The notes below the pieces were generated by a model, which did not search any database, had not been told where the DNA came from, and was given only the letters and a program-made list of their open reading frames with translations. This document shows, piece by piece, positions 1 through 7,981 of a stretch of DNA of 64,000 nt. Where the stretch lies: the NCBI RefSeq assembly GCF_003096595.1, contig NZ_QEKO01000001.1:372001-436000 (forward strand), written 5' to 3'. Each line of letters opens with the position of its first letter. Positions within the stretch are counted from its first letter, which is position 1. This DNA comes from Pusillimonas noertemannii (GTDB lineage Bacteria > Pseudomonadota > Gammaproteobacteria > Burkholderiales > Burkholderiaceae_B). A program made the position numbers and the translations under genes.

Positions 1-1154
1 TGGCCGCATTGGCGCTTACCCTAGCGGGCACCCTGCCCGCGCTGGCCGCGGCGGACGTAAAGGTGGGCTTCATGGCAACGCTGTCGGGGCCTTCGGCCGC
101 CGTGGGGCAAGACCAGCTCGACGGCTTCCAGCTGGCGCTCGAGCAGCTGGGCGGCAAGCTGGGCGGCGTGCCGGCCACGCTTATTGTGGAAGACGACCAT
201 CAAAAGCCAGATACCGCCCTTACCAGCGCGGCCCGCCTTATCGAGCGCGAGAATGTCGACGTTATAGCAGGGCTGACCTTCGCCCACGTGCTCATGGCGC
301 TGCAGCCCACTATCGCGCAGACGCAAGTGCCTTTCATTGGCACGGTGGCCGGGCCCTCGCCCACGGCCGGCAAGCTGTGCAAGCCCAATCTGTTCATCAC
401 CTCGTGGCAAAGCGACACCCCGGCCGAGGCCATGGGCAAGTACCTGCAAGATCAGGGCGTGAAGCGGGTCAGCCTGCTTACCCCCAATTTTGTGGGCGGC
501 AAGGACAAGCTCTCGGGTTTCAAGAAAACCTACGAGGGTAAGGTGCTGGACGAAATCTACACGCCGCTGAACCAACTGGATTTCTCGGCCGAACTCACGC
601 AAGTGTCGTCGTCCGACCCTGATGCGGTGTTCATGTTCTACCCGGGGGCGCTGGCCATCAGCTTCGTGCGGCAGTATCGCCAGGCCGGCCTGGCCGACAA
701 GTATCCGCTTTATTCGGCCAACTCCATTGAAGGGGCAGGCGTGGCGGCCATGGGCGAGGCGGTGTTCGGTTCGAAGGTGGTCGACACCTGGACCCCCGGC
801 ATTGAAACCCAGCGCTCCAAGGATTTCGTGGCTGCCTACGAGAAGAAATACAACCGCCTGCCGTCGGCCTATGCGGCGTTTTCCTACGATGCCGCCATGC
901 TGCTCGATGCCGCGGTGGCCTCAATGAAGGGCGACGTGTCCGACAAGAAGGCTTTCAATGCGGCCATCAAGAACGCCAAGTTCGAATCGCTGCGTGGCGA
1001 TTTCCGCTTTGGCAACAACAATTATCCGGTGCAAAGCTATCACGTGTTTGAAATCGTCAAGGGCGACGACGGCAAGGCCCGGTTCAAGACCATCGCCAAA
1101 GACGTGCTGAAGGACCAGGCCGATTCCTACGCGGCCGAATGCACGATGAGCTGA
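1..1154 (+). CDS. Branched-chain-amino-acid-type ABC substrate-binding protein (5' partial)
   Basis: Periplasmic solute-binding protein of the Leu/Ile/Val-binding class (Peripla_BP_6 fold), which presents a ligand to an inner-membrane ABC permease. The visible part opens inside a signal peptide (hydrophobic stretch, Ala-rich end LPALAAA), followed by the family opening VKVGFMATLSGPSAAVGQ and a second lobe with a YAAFSYDAA segment. The reading frame is open to the first base and the signal peptide lacks its basic N-terminus, so the true start lies upstream; the in-frame TTG at position 9 is unlikely to be it. No permease or ATPase follows, so any partners must be upstream. The ligand cannot be read from sequence; proximity to the Rieske oxygenase group suggests an aromatic or amino-acid-like compound, which is inference. 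Confidence 0.9.
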   Translation, partial: AALALTLAGTLPALAAADVKVGFMATLSGPSAAVGQDQLDGFQLALEQLGGKLGGVPATLIVEDDHQKPDTALTSAARLIERENVDVIAGLTFAHVLMALQPTIAQTQVPFIGTVAGPSPTAGKLCKPNLFITSWQSDTPAEAMGKYLQDQGVKRVSLLTPNFVGGKDKLSGFKKTYEGKVLDEIYTPLNQLDFSAELTQVSSSDPDAVFMFYPGALAISFVRQYRQAGLADKYPLYSANSIEGAGVAAMGEAVFGSKVVDTWTPGIETQRSKDFVAAYEKKYNRLPSAYAAFSYDAAMLLDAAVASMKGDVSDKKAFNAAIKNAKFESLRGDFRFGNNNYPVQSYHVFEIVKGDDGKARFKTIAKDVLKDQADSYAAECTMS

Positions 1155-1200
1155 GGCCGTGCGCTGCCCTGGCCAGGCCGCCGGGGCGGTATGTGCTTGC

Positions 1201-1227
1201 AAGGCGGCCCTTATGCGGGGCCGCCTT
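1201..1227. terminator. Bidirectional hairpin between convergent genes
   Basis: Perfect 10-bp inverted repeat AAGGCGGCCC / GGGCCGCCTT with a 7-nt loop, 46 nt after the stop of the binding-protein gene and 39 nt beyond the end of the convergent GntR gene. There is only a short T run on either side, so termination would rest mainly on the GC stem. Confidence 0.55.
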
Positions 1228-1266
1228 TGCGTATGGGGCTCAAGGCCCAGGGCCTGTTGGTAGGCT

Positions 1267-2007
1267 TTATCCCGCCCGCGTTACCAGCCTGATGCCGGGC
1301 ATGACCTCGGCGGCCAGTTCGGGGTTGCTGGTGGCGTACTCGACGTTCATGCGGGCGATTTCGACGTGTTCTTCGCCCAGGGCCTGCGCGCGCGCGCCCT
1401 GGCCGCGCTCGATGGCCTGAACCAGCGCGTGGTGCTGCAGCTGGGCCATTTGCATGGCGCGGGTGCCTTCTTCGTGCGAGGACTGCATGGGCAGCATGGC
1501 GCTGGGCGCGGCGAACGGCTGGCCGTTCAGCATGTCCATCATGCGCTGCAGGGTACGGTTGCCGCTGCCCTCGAGAATGAGCTCATGGAAGCGGGCATTG
1601 AGTTCCACATACGCCGCATAGTCGTCGAAGTTCATTTGGGGCTTGTTCACGGCTTCGTCGATTTGCTCGAGGCATTCGTGCAATTGGCGCAGAAGCTGCT
1701 TGGTGGGCCCGTTTTCGGTAAGCAGCCGGGCGGCATAGCCTTCAAGGACGCCCCGGGTCTGGATGGCGTGCGAGACCTCGGTGGCGGTAAAGCCGCGCAT
1801 GCGGTAGCCGCCGCTGGACATGGCTTCGATAAGGCCTTCGTATTCGAGCGTGGTAAGGGCCAGGCGCACGGGCGTGCGCGAGGCCTCGAGCCTTTCGGCA
1901 AGGGGTATCTCGGCCAGGCGCTCGCCCGGTGCGAAGGCGCCTTTCAGGATGAGGTCGCGCAGCTGGATCAGCACCCGCGACTGCTGTGATTCGGCGATGG
2001 GCTTCAT
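1267..2007 (-). CDS. GntR family transcriptional regulator, FCD (FadR) subfamily
   Basis: About 246 aa. The N-terminal winged helix-turn-helix (roughly residues 10-75) shows the GntR pattern: ILKGAFAPGERLAEIPLAERL, then SRTPVRLALTTLEYEGL. The all-helical C-terminal FCD ligand-binding domain (residues about 85-225) follows, with Asp/His residues expected to hold a metal and a carboxylate effector. The start at 2007 is preferred over an in-frame ATG at 2028 because it has a GGAGA Shine-Dalgarno 5 nt upstream. It is divergent from the Rieske oxygenase gene and probably controls that operon in response to the aromatic substrate or a metabolite (inference from position). Members of this family usually repress and bind short palindromes. 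Confidence 0.88.
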   Translation of the reverse strand: MKPIAESQQSRVLIQLRDLILKGAFAPGERLAEIPLAERLEASRTPVRLALTTLEYEGLIEAMSSGGYRMRGFTATEVSHAIQTRGVLEGYAARLLTENGPTKQLLRQLHECLEQIDEAVNKPQMNFDDYAAYVELNARFHELILEGSGNRTLQRMMDMLNGQPFAAPSAMLPMQSSHEEGTRAMQMAQLQHHALVQAIERGQGARAQALGEEHVEIARMNVEYATSNPELAAEVMPGIRLVTRAG

Positions 2008-2362
2008 GACGTCTCCGTTTGCTGCCATGGATTCTACTGTAACCGGGCAATTGCATGCAATGAAGGGTTTTCGTCCTAGAGTTTTCCCTAATACGAAGAA
2101 TTTTTATATTTTTCGGATAAAGCGGAAAAAAACGCCTGATTATATGAATAAATAATTGATATTCAATGGTTTTATTTTCTAACCCCAGGCGTGTTTTGTT
2201 CAATGAAAAGCCCTGGCCGGCCATGCGGCATGAATACATTCCATTTGACAGAAAGCGGCAAAATCGCAAAACTGTATGCAATAGAACGGGGTGTCGGATG
2301 ATCTGCCGCGCATGCGGCCACGACTCCCTCATGTTGGACCAACCGCATAGCGAGGAACCCCC
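2008..2362. other. AT-rich divergent intergenic region
   Basis: This 355-bp stretch separates the divergent GntR and Rieske oxygenase genes. It is strikingly AT-rich at about 2080-2175 compared with the GC-rich surroundings. It contains the palindrome at 2050-2061 and a TTGACA hexamer at 2245-2250, which may be a -35 element for the oxygenase operon although no good -10 is seen at the right distance. Short reading frames inside it look non-coding. Confidence 0.6.
2050..2061. promoter_or_regulatory. Candidate GntR operator (12-bp perfect palindrome)
   Basis: ATTGCATGCAAT is a perfect palindrome 43 nt upstream of the GntR start. A related half-site (TATGCAAT) recurs at about 2275-2282, close to the divergent oxygenase gene. 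FCD-type GntR proteins bind palindromes of about this size. Assigning it to the adjacent regulator is inference. Confidence 0.4.
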
Positions 2363-3691
2363 ATGCTTACTGCAGAACAGAATGATTTCATGACCCGGGT
2401 CGGCCCCGGGGCCCCCGCCGGCAAACTGCTGCGCCGCTACTGGCAGCCCGTTGCGCTGGCCGAAGAGCTTGACGGCGTCAAGCCCATGAAGGCCGTGAAG
2501 CTGCTGGGCCAGGACATGGTCTTGTTTCGCGACGACAAGGGCCAATTGGGCCTGCTCGACCGTGACTGTCCGCACCGGGGCGCCGACCTGGCTTTCGGCC
2601 GCATCGAAGACGGCGGCATCCGATGTGCCTTCCATGGCTGGCTGTTCAATGTAAAGGGCCAGTGCCTGGAGACCCCGGCCGAGCCCGCCAACAGCAAGTT
2701 CCACTCCACCATCCAGCAAGGCGCCTACCCCGTGGTCGAGCGTAGCGGCGTCATCTTCGCCTACCTGGGCGAAGGCGAGCCGCCCGCGTTTCCAGACATG
2801 GACTGTTTCGTGGCGCCCGACACGCATACCTTTGCCTTCAAGGGCTTGTGGGAATGCAACTGGCTGCAGGCGCTCGAGGTGGGCATCGACCCCGCGCACG
2901 CTTCTTACCTGCACCGCTTCTTTGAAGACGAGGACACCTCTGCCAGCTACGGCAAGCAGTTCCGCAGCGCATCGGTCGACTCCGAGATACCCATTACCAA
3001 GGTGCTGCGTGAATACGGCCGCCCCACCATCAATGTAGAGCCCACCAACTATGGCATGCGCATGACCTCGCTGCGCGAGCTCAGCGAAGAGTTCACCCAC
3101 GTGCGCGTGACCAACCTGGTGTTCCCGCAGGCCATCGTCATTCCCATGAGCACTGAAATGACGATCTCGCAGTGGCACGTGCCCGTGGACGACACACATT
3201 GCTACTGGTACGCCATCTTCACCAGCTTCACCGAGCCGGTGAACAAAGAGCAGATGCGCGCCCAGCGGCTCGAGCTGTACGAACTGCCCGGCTATACCTC
3301 GCGCAAGAACAAGAGCAACCATTACGGTTTCGACGCCAACGAGCAAATGACCGAAACCTACACCGGCATGGGGCACGACATCAACGTGCACGACCAGTGG
3401 GCGGTTGAATCGCAGGGCCCCATCCAGGACCGCACCCGCGAACATCTGGCCGCCAGCGACAAGTGCATCTATACCTACCGCCGCATGCTGGTCAAGGCCA
3501 TCGAAGCCACTTTGGCCGGGGAAGACAAGGCGCCGCTGATGGTGTTGAACCAGGACGAGGCCCGCGAGATTACCGGCCCGGCTTCCATCGACGGCGTGGG
3601 GCCGCGCAAACAAGAGAAAGCCTACTGGGTCGAGGCCGATCTCAGGCGCCGCCAGGAATCCGGCTGGGCATCTGAGCGGCTTAGCGCCTAA
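2363..3691 (+). CDS. Rieske non-haem iron oxygenase, alpha subunit (phthalate dioxygenase-like)
   Basis: Terminal oxygenase (442 aa) expected to hydroxylate or O-demethylate an aromatic substrate using electrons from a separate reductase. The Rieske [2Fe-2S] ligands are clear near residues 70-95: CPH, then CAFH after 17 residues. The mononuclear iron site is DPAHASYLH (about residues 175-185), with the usual D-x2-H-x4-H spacing. Length and architecture fit the phthalate 4,5-dioxygenase/vanillate demethylase branch rather than alpha-beta ring dioxygenases. No beta subunit, ferredoxin or reductase is encoded nearby, so the electron donor is elsewhere. It is followed 9 nt later by a glutamine-synthetase-like gene, pointing to an amine substrate activated by gamma-glutamylation, as in aniline oxidation (inference). 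GAGGAA Shine-Dalgarno before the ATG. Confidence 0.92.
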   Translation: MLTAEQNDFMTRVGPGAPAGKLLRRYWQPVALAEELDGVKPMKAVKLLGQDMVLFRDDKGQLGLLDRDCPHRGADLAFGRIEDGGIRCAFHGWLFNVKGQCLETPAEPANSKFHSTIQQGAYPVVERSGVIFAYLGEGEPPAFPDMDCFVAPDTHTFAFKGLWECNWLQALEVGIDPAHASYLHRFFEDEDTSASYGKQFRSASVDSEIPITKVLREYGRPTINVEPTNYGMRMTSLRELSEEFTHVRVTNLVFPQAIVIPMSTEMTISQWHVPVDDTHCYWYAIFTSFTEPVNKEQMRAQRLELYELPGYTSRKNKSNHYGFDANEQMTETYTGMGHDINVHDQWAVESQGPIQDRTREHLAASDKCIYTYRRMLVKAIEATLAGEDKAPLMVLNQDEAREITGPASIDGVGPRKQEKAYWVEADLRRRQESGWASERLSA

Positions 3692-3700
3692 GGACGAAAC

Positions 3701-5149
3701 ATGGCTAGTTTTGTCGAGAAGTACCAGGCCTGGACGCCTGAACAGGCCGGCGCGGCCGAGGAGCTGGCGCGCCGCCTGGAGTCCGGCGAGGTGGACGTGG
3801 TGCGCTTCGCCTTTCCCGACCAGCACGGCATCTTGCGCGGCAAGACGCTGGTGGCTTCCGAGGCCATAGGCGCCTTGCGGGGCGGGGTCAACATGACCAC
3901 CACGCTGTTCGCCAAAGACACCTCGCACATGACGGTGTTTCCGGTGTTTTCGGCCGGCGGCGGTTTTCAGTTCGAAGGCATGCAGGGCGCCGCCGACTTT
4001 GTGCTGGTGGCCGACCCTTCTACCTTCCGCATCTTGCCCTGGTCGCCCCGCAGCGGCTGGGTGCTTTGCGATGCCTACATGACCGACGGCCGTCCTGCGC
4101 CCCTGGCCACCCGCAGTATTCTGCGCCGCGCGCTGGCCGATCTTGACGAACTTGGCCTGAGCCTTACCGCGGGGCTCGAAGTGGAGTTCCATGTGTTCCG
4201 GGTGGAAGACCCGCGCATGGGCCTGCACGACGGCAGCCATCCGGGACAGCCGGGCGTGCCGCCCGAGGTGTCGCTGCTGACCCATGGCTACCAGTACCTG
4301 ACCGAGCAGCGCTACGACGCCAGCGAAGAGCTGATGGAGCTGCTGCGCACTACGATGCAGGGGCTGAAGCTGCCGGTTCATTCGATGGAAATCGAATTCG
4401 GCCCCAGCCAGTTCGAGCTTACCTTCGGGCCCATGCCGGGCATGCTGGCCGCCGACGCCATGGTGCTGGTGCGCAGCGCGGTCAAGCAGGTATGCCAGCG
4501 CCATGGCTATCACGCCACCTTCATGTGCCGTCCGCGCATACCCAGCGTGATGTCCAGCGGATGGCATCTGCACCAGTCCTTGTGCGACAAGGCCACGGGC
4601 CGCAACCTGTTCATTCCCGAAAACGAAGGGGAAGATCTTTCAGAGCTTGGCCGCCAGTATCTGGCAGGGCTGCTGGCGCACGCCAGTGGCGCGGCGCCGC
4701 TGTCCACGCCCACCATCAACGGCTACCGCCGCTACCGCTCGTTCTCGCTGGCCCCCGATCGGGCCAGCTGGGGGCGCGACAACCGCGGGGCGATGCTGCG
4801 GGTGCTGGGCGGCGTGGGGCAGGCGGCCACCCGCATCGAGAACCGGGTGGGCGAACCCACGGCCAATCCCTATCTGTATATGGCGTCGCAGGTGTTTTCG
4901 GGACTGGACGGCATACGCCGCAAGCTGGTTCCCTGCCCCAGCGCCGACATGCCGTATGAAGACACCACCGAGCCGCTGCCGCGCTCGCTGCCGGCGGCCC
5001 TGGATGCGCTGCGCCGCGACGAGTACCTGTGCGAGCAACTGACCCCGCTGTTCGTGAACTATTACTGCCACATCAAAGAGGCCGAGCTTTCCCGCTTCAA
5101 CCTGGAAGTGACCGAGTGGGAACACCGGGAGTACTTCAGCCTGTTCTGA
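3701..5149 (+). CDS. Glutamine synthetase-like gamma-glutamyl ligase
   Basis: ATP-dependent ligase of the glutamine synthetase superfamily (482 aa). Visible features are the N-terminal beta-grasp region with VRFAFPDQHGILRGKT, the metal/glutamate-binding GLEVEFHVF near residue 160, MEIEFGPSQFELTF near 230, the ATP-side GWHLHQS near 287, and IENRVGEPTANPYLY near 385. It is too divergent from classical GlnA to be assumed a housekeeping enzyme. Its place between a Rieske oxygenase and a class I amidotransferase-like gene matches the aniline gene order (tdnQ/atdA1-type, oxygenase, tdnT/atdA2-type). It therefore probably gamma-glutamylates an amine substrate before oxidation (inference). It starts 9 nt after the oxygenase stop with AGGA in front of the ATG, so the two are co-transcribed. 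Confidence 0.88.
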   Translation: MASFVEKYQAWTPEQAGAAEELARRLESGEVDVVRFAFPDQHGILRGKTLVASEAIGALRGGVNMTTTLFAKDTSHMTVFPVFSAGGGFQFEGMQGAADFVLVADPSTFRILPWSPRSGWVLCDAYMTDGRPAPLATRSILRRALADLDELGLSLTAGLEVEFHVFRVEDPRMGLHDGSHPGQPGVPPEVSLLTHGYQYLTEQRYDASEELMELLRTTMQGLKLPVHSMEIEFGPSQFELTFGPMPGMLAADAMVLVRSAVKQVCQRHGYHATFMCRPRIPSVMSSGWHLHQSLCDKATGRNLFIPENEGEDLSELGRQYLAGLLAHASGAAPLSTPTINGYRRYRSFSLAPDRASWGRDNRGAMLRVLGGVGQAATRIENRVGEPTANPYLYMASQVFSGLDGIRRKLVPCPSADMPYEDTTEPLPRSLPAALDALRRDEYLCEQLTPLFVNYYCHIKEAELSRFNLEVTEWEHREYFSLF

Positions 5150-5365
5150 TGCGCACGGTCGATGCCGATATCAGCCTTGCTGCCGGCATCGATCGTGCGC
5201 CTCGGCGCATGCTCCGCTGTCCGTGGCGGGGCAATGCCGGGCGTATTCAATAGGGGCGCCGCAGCAGGCGCCCTTCGTACATCGTGGCAGAGCCGCCCTT
5301 GCCGACAGGCCGGGTGTTTGCCACGCTTTTGCCGGCGCTTCATCGCCGGGGGAGACACGCTTTCA

Positions 5366-6079
5366 ATGAAACCCATTGCTATTTTCCAGCACACTCATGT
5401 TGGCCTGCCCGGCGCGGTTACGTCTGTATTGAACGAGCTGGGGGTTCCCTGGGTGATCGTGCCGGTGATGGACGGGGCGCCCATTCCCGATGATCCGTCG
5501 GTGTTCAGCGGGATCATCCTGATGGGAGGCTCGATGGGGGTTAACGACGGGCTGGCCTGGATCGATGAGGAAATCGAGCTGGTGAAGCGGGCCCGCCAGG
5601 AAGGCATACCGGTGGCGGGCCATTGCCTGGGCAGCCAGGTGATGGCGGCGGCGTTCGGCGCTGCGGTTGCGCGCGGGCCGGCGATGGAGATTGGCTGGCA
5701 GGACGTGAAGCTGGAGCCGGCGCCTGAGGCGGACGAGTGGCTGGGCGAGGGGGCGAAGGAGGTGTTCCAGTGGCACGGCGATGCGTTCAGCCTGCCCGAG
5801 GGGGCGAAGCGGCTGGCGGCCAGCGCTCAGCATCCGAACCAGGCTTTTGTGATGGATGATCGTCATCTGGGGATGCAGTTTCATCTTGAGATGACGCCGG
5901 AGCTGGTGGACTTATATGTGAAGGCGAACGGAAAGGCGATAGACCGAGAGCTGGCGAAGGGGGCGGCGGCGGTGAACACGCGCGACGAGATCGCGGCCGA
6001 TCTGGATGCGCGTACTGCGGGTATGCATGAGATGTTGCGGAAGGCTTATGGGCGGTGGGTGAAGGGGCTGAAGGGGTAG
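5366..6079 (+). CDS. Class I glutamine amidotransferase-like protein
   Basis: A stand-alone class I amidotransferase fold (237 aa) of the GMP-synthase-like group. The nucleophile elbow is GHCLGSQ (Cys near residue 91) and the catalytic His lies in MQFHLE near residue 170; both are intact. Such single-domain proteins often hydrolyse gamma-glutamyl bonds. With a GS-like ligase upstream it plausibly removes or recycles gamma-glutamyl conjugates, as proposed for TdnT/AtdA2 in aniline catabolism (inference). The start at 5366 has a GGGGGAGA Shine-Dalgarno; a longer frame from 5162 is open but unlike the family. Separated from the GS-like gene by 216 nt, so it could have its own promoter. Confidence 0.85.
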   Translation: MKPIAIFQHTHVGLPGAVTSVLNELGVPWVIVPVMDGAPIPDDPSVFSGIILMGGSMGVNDGLAWIDEEIELVKRARQEGIPVAGHCLGSQVMAAAFGAAVARGPAMEIGWQDVKLEPAPEADEWLGEGAKEVFQWHGDAFSLPEGAKRLAASAQHPNQAFVMDDRHLGMQFHLEMTPELVDLYVKANGKAIDRELAKGAAAVNTRDEIAADLDARTAGMHEMLRKAYGRWVKGLKG

Positions 6080-6229
6080 CGTTTTTTCGCTGGGTCGGTG
6101 CCGTAGCTAGGCCGGTACCGTATAGAGTGAGACTCTTCTCTCTTATTCCCATGCGTTGATCTGGGTTCTTGACCGGTCGAGGGGCGGCATACCCTTTTTG
6201 GACATTCTCGAGAGCCTAGTTCTTTAACC

Positions 6230-6439
6230 GGGCGAGGGGCGACGTGCCCTTTTCCGGATCGACACCCTGCGGCCCTTCGGGCTTCCCGAATTTCTCTGAT
6301 TGGTCCGGGCGGCGGCAGAACTCAACCTCGTCGCTGCGCGACTCGGGATTCGGACAAGCTGGCGCCGAAAGCCCCCGGTCCAATCAGAGAAATTCGGCGC
6401 GGGTGGACGGTCCGGAAAAGGGCACGTCGCCCCTCGCCC
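6230..6439. repeat. Long palindromic intergenic repeat, copy A
   Basis: The outer arms 6230-6258 and 6411-6439 are perfect 29-bp inverted repeats. Inner arms start with AATTTCTCTGATTGG (about 6288) and pair, with one mismatch, with the segment ending in GAGAAATT (about 6393). The core carries GGCGGCAGAACTCAACCTC and GGCGCCGAAAGCCCCC, shared with copies at 9838-10053 and about 27006-27213. It lies between convergent genes. As RNA it would fold into a long double hairpin from either strand. Confidence 0.85.
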
Positions 6440-6715
6440 TCGCGATGTGGTACATGGTAGATCCGAACGGCATGCCGCCCTTCACTGTACCGGCGTAGTG
6501 CATGGCGGATCCGAGCGGCATACTACCCCTTCACTCTACTGGTGTGGTGCATGGTGGATCCGCGCGGCATGTAAGCTGCGAGGTGGGACGGCCCGAAAAG
6601 AGCAGGCCGCCCCTCACCCTCGCGATGTGGTACATGGCGGATCTGAACGGCATGCCCCCACTCTACTGGTGTGGTGCATGATAGGTCCACGCGCCATGCA
6701 GGTTGCAAGGTGGGG
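6403..6715. repeat. Degenerate direct duplication next to repeat copy A
   Basis: The block from about 6405 (right arm of copy A, then CTCGCGATGTGGTACATGG and GAACGGCATGCC) recurs from about 6587 with scattered differences. Between and after these, a shorter unit built on GTGGTGCATGGTGGATCC appears several times in variant form. This looks like tandem duplication followed by drift. Confidence 0.65.
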
Positions 6716-6723
6716 AGAACTGG

Positions 6724-7290
6724 TCAGGCGCCTTCGACCAGCCGTATCTCGGCGACGAGGTCGTCGATGGCGGCCAGCATGAAGTCGATAGAGGGCTGGT
6801 CGGTGAGCTTGCCGTCCTTGACCTTGTCGTTGGCATGGTTGACGACGACCTGGGCGCGGTTCAGGGGGCGGGAGAGGCAGGCGGTGAGGGTTTCGCGTAT
6901 CTGGACCTGGGCGCGGACGCCGCCGGCGAAGCTGGGGGACGAGGTCATGATGAGGGCGGGCTTGCCCTTCAGGGGGGAGTTCATGCTGGGCCTCGATGCC
7001 CAGTCGAGGGCGTTCTTGAGTACGCCTGAGATGCCGTAGTTGTATTCGGGTGAACAAAGGACGAGGCCCTGGCAGTCGCCGATGGCCTGTTTCAGCTTGC
7101 GTACTTCGTCGGGGCACAGGTCGCCGTCGAGGTCGGCGTTGTAGGGCGGGATGTCGTGCAGGGGAAAGAGGGGCATGTGGATGTGGCCGGGCAGGGATTC
7201 GGCCAATGTCCTGATGACGGCGAGGCTGTTGGAGGCTTTGCGCAGGCTGCCGCACAGGCCGAGCAGCTTGATGGGTTGGGGGGTGGGCAT
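6724..7290 (-). CDS. NADPH-dependent FMN reductase (chromate/quinone reductase-like)
   Basis: Flavodoxin-fold reductase (188 aa). The N-terminal FMN phosphate loop is GLCGSLRKASNSLAV (residues 11-25), and the SPEYNYGISGVLKNALDW segment near residue 80 is the family signature that holds the isoalloxazine ring and dimer contact. Relatives reduce FMN, quinones or chromate with NAD(P)H. Only a general oxidoreductase or quinone-detoxification role can be given. It is monocistronic and convergent with the amidotransferase gene. It could in principle feed reduced flavin to a monooxygenase, but nothing in the sequence ties it to one. Confidence 0.88.
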   Translation of the reverse strand: MPTPQPIKLLGLCGSLRKASNSLAVIRTLAESLPGHIHMPLFPLHDIPPYNADLDGDLCPDEVRKLKQAIGDCQGLVLCSPEYNYGISGVLKNALDWASRPSMNSPLKGKPALIMTSSPSFAGGVRAQVQIRETLTACLSRPLNRAQVVVNHANDKVKDGKLTDQPSIDFMLAAIDDLVAEIRLVEGA

Positions 7291-7484
7291 CTTGAAGTCT
7301 CCTGGGTGTTGTGGCCCTGACTATAAACAAAAAGTATATTTATGTGGCTCAAGAGTTCAGTGGTTGGACTCGGTAATTGCCCTATAAGAGCAGGGCCAAA
7401 GGGAAGTTCAAGGCGGTTTTTGGGCTTTGGCGCTGGTAATGAGGGCGAGGGAGCAGTATCTTTAGGCTTCAAGGGAGACAAGAC

Positions 7485-7883
7485 ATGAATATGCAATCTG
7501 ACGCCGAGCGCCGCCTGTACCAGGCCGACGACGAGCGTTGCCGGGCCATGCTGGCCAATGACCTGGATGCGCTGGCGCGCGTGCTGGCCGACGATGTGAT
7601 CTATACGCACTCTTCGGCGGTGGTCGACACGAAAGAGCAATATCTGCAGTCGCTGCGCGAGGGCAGCACGCGCTATCTGGCGGCCAGGCGCGAAAGCGCG
7701 CAGGTTCGGCTGTATGGCCCAATGGCGATCATGCACGGGCATGTCATCATGCAGATCGAAAGCCATGGCAAGAAAAAAGACCTCAACAATCTGTTCCAGT
7801 CGGTGTGGGTGGAACGCGACGGTCAGTGGCTGCTGGTGTCGTGGGCCTCTACGGTGATCCCGCCCGCCGCCAAAACTCTGTAA
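7485..7883 (+). CDS. SnoaL-like/DUF4440 (NTF2-fold) protein
   Basis: Small cytosolic cone-fold protein (132 aa) typical of the SnoaL/DUF4440 group: helix AERRLYQADDERCRAML, then LARVLADDVIYTHSSAVVDTKEQYL, and a C-terminal sheet ending in WLLVSWASTVIPP. Family members are small lyases, isomerases or ligand carriers and function cannot be assigned from sequence. GGGAGA Shine-Dalgarno before the ATG. It is separated from pckG by 98 nt on the same strand and could be read through, but no functional link is apparent. Confidence 0.8.
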   Translation: MNMQSDAERRLYQADDERCRAMLANDLDALARVLADDVIYTHSSAVVDTKEQYLQSLREGSTRYLAARRESAQVRLYGPMAIMHGHVIMQIESHGKKKDLNNLFQSVWVERDGQWLLVSWASTVIPPAAKTL

Positions 7884-7981
7884 CCGCAGACTCGTTTCGT
7901 TGCCCCGCCGGGCTTTATGGCAGCGGCGGGACGATATATAAAGTGGACTGAACATCAGTATCACATACAGGAGACCAGCGT

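Larger units (their letters stand above)
6080..6723. other. 644-bp intergenic region made of repeats
   Basis: No credible gene is present. The stretch holds arm-like fragments of the palindromic repeat (from GTTCTTGACC at about 6164), one full copy of that repeat (6230-6439), and a degenerate direct duplication continuing to about 6715. Short open frames inside it are low-complexity by-products of the repeats. It lies between the convergent amidotransferase and flavin reductase genes. Confidence 0.75.

Noticed and set aside
1742-4573. 943-codon open frame on the minus strand opposite the Rieske oxygenase and GS-like genes
   Set aside because: It is antisense to two clearly conserved proteins, is His/Gln/Gly-rich with no recognisable domain, and reflects high-GC codon bias leaving the opposite strand open.
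6244-6782. Small plus-strand frames inside the repeat region
   Set aside because: They follow the palindromic and tandem repeats, have no signal or domain, and copies of the repeat elsewhere are not open in the same frame.
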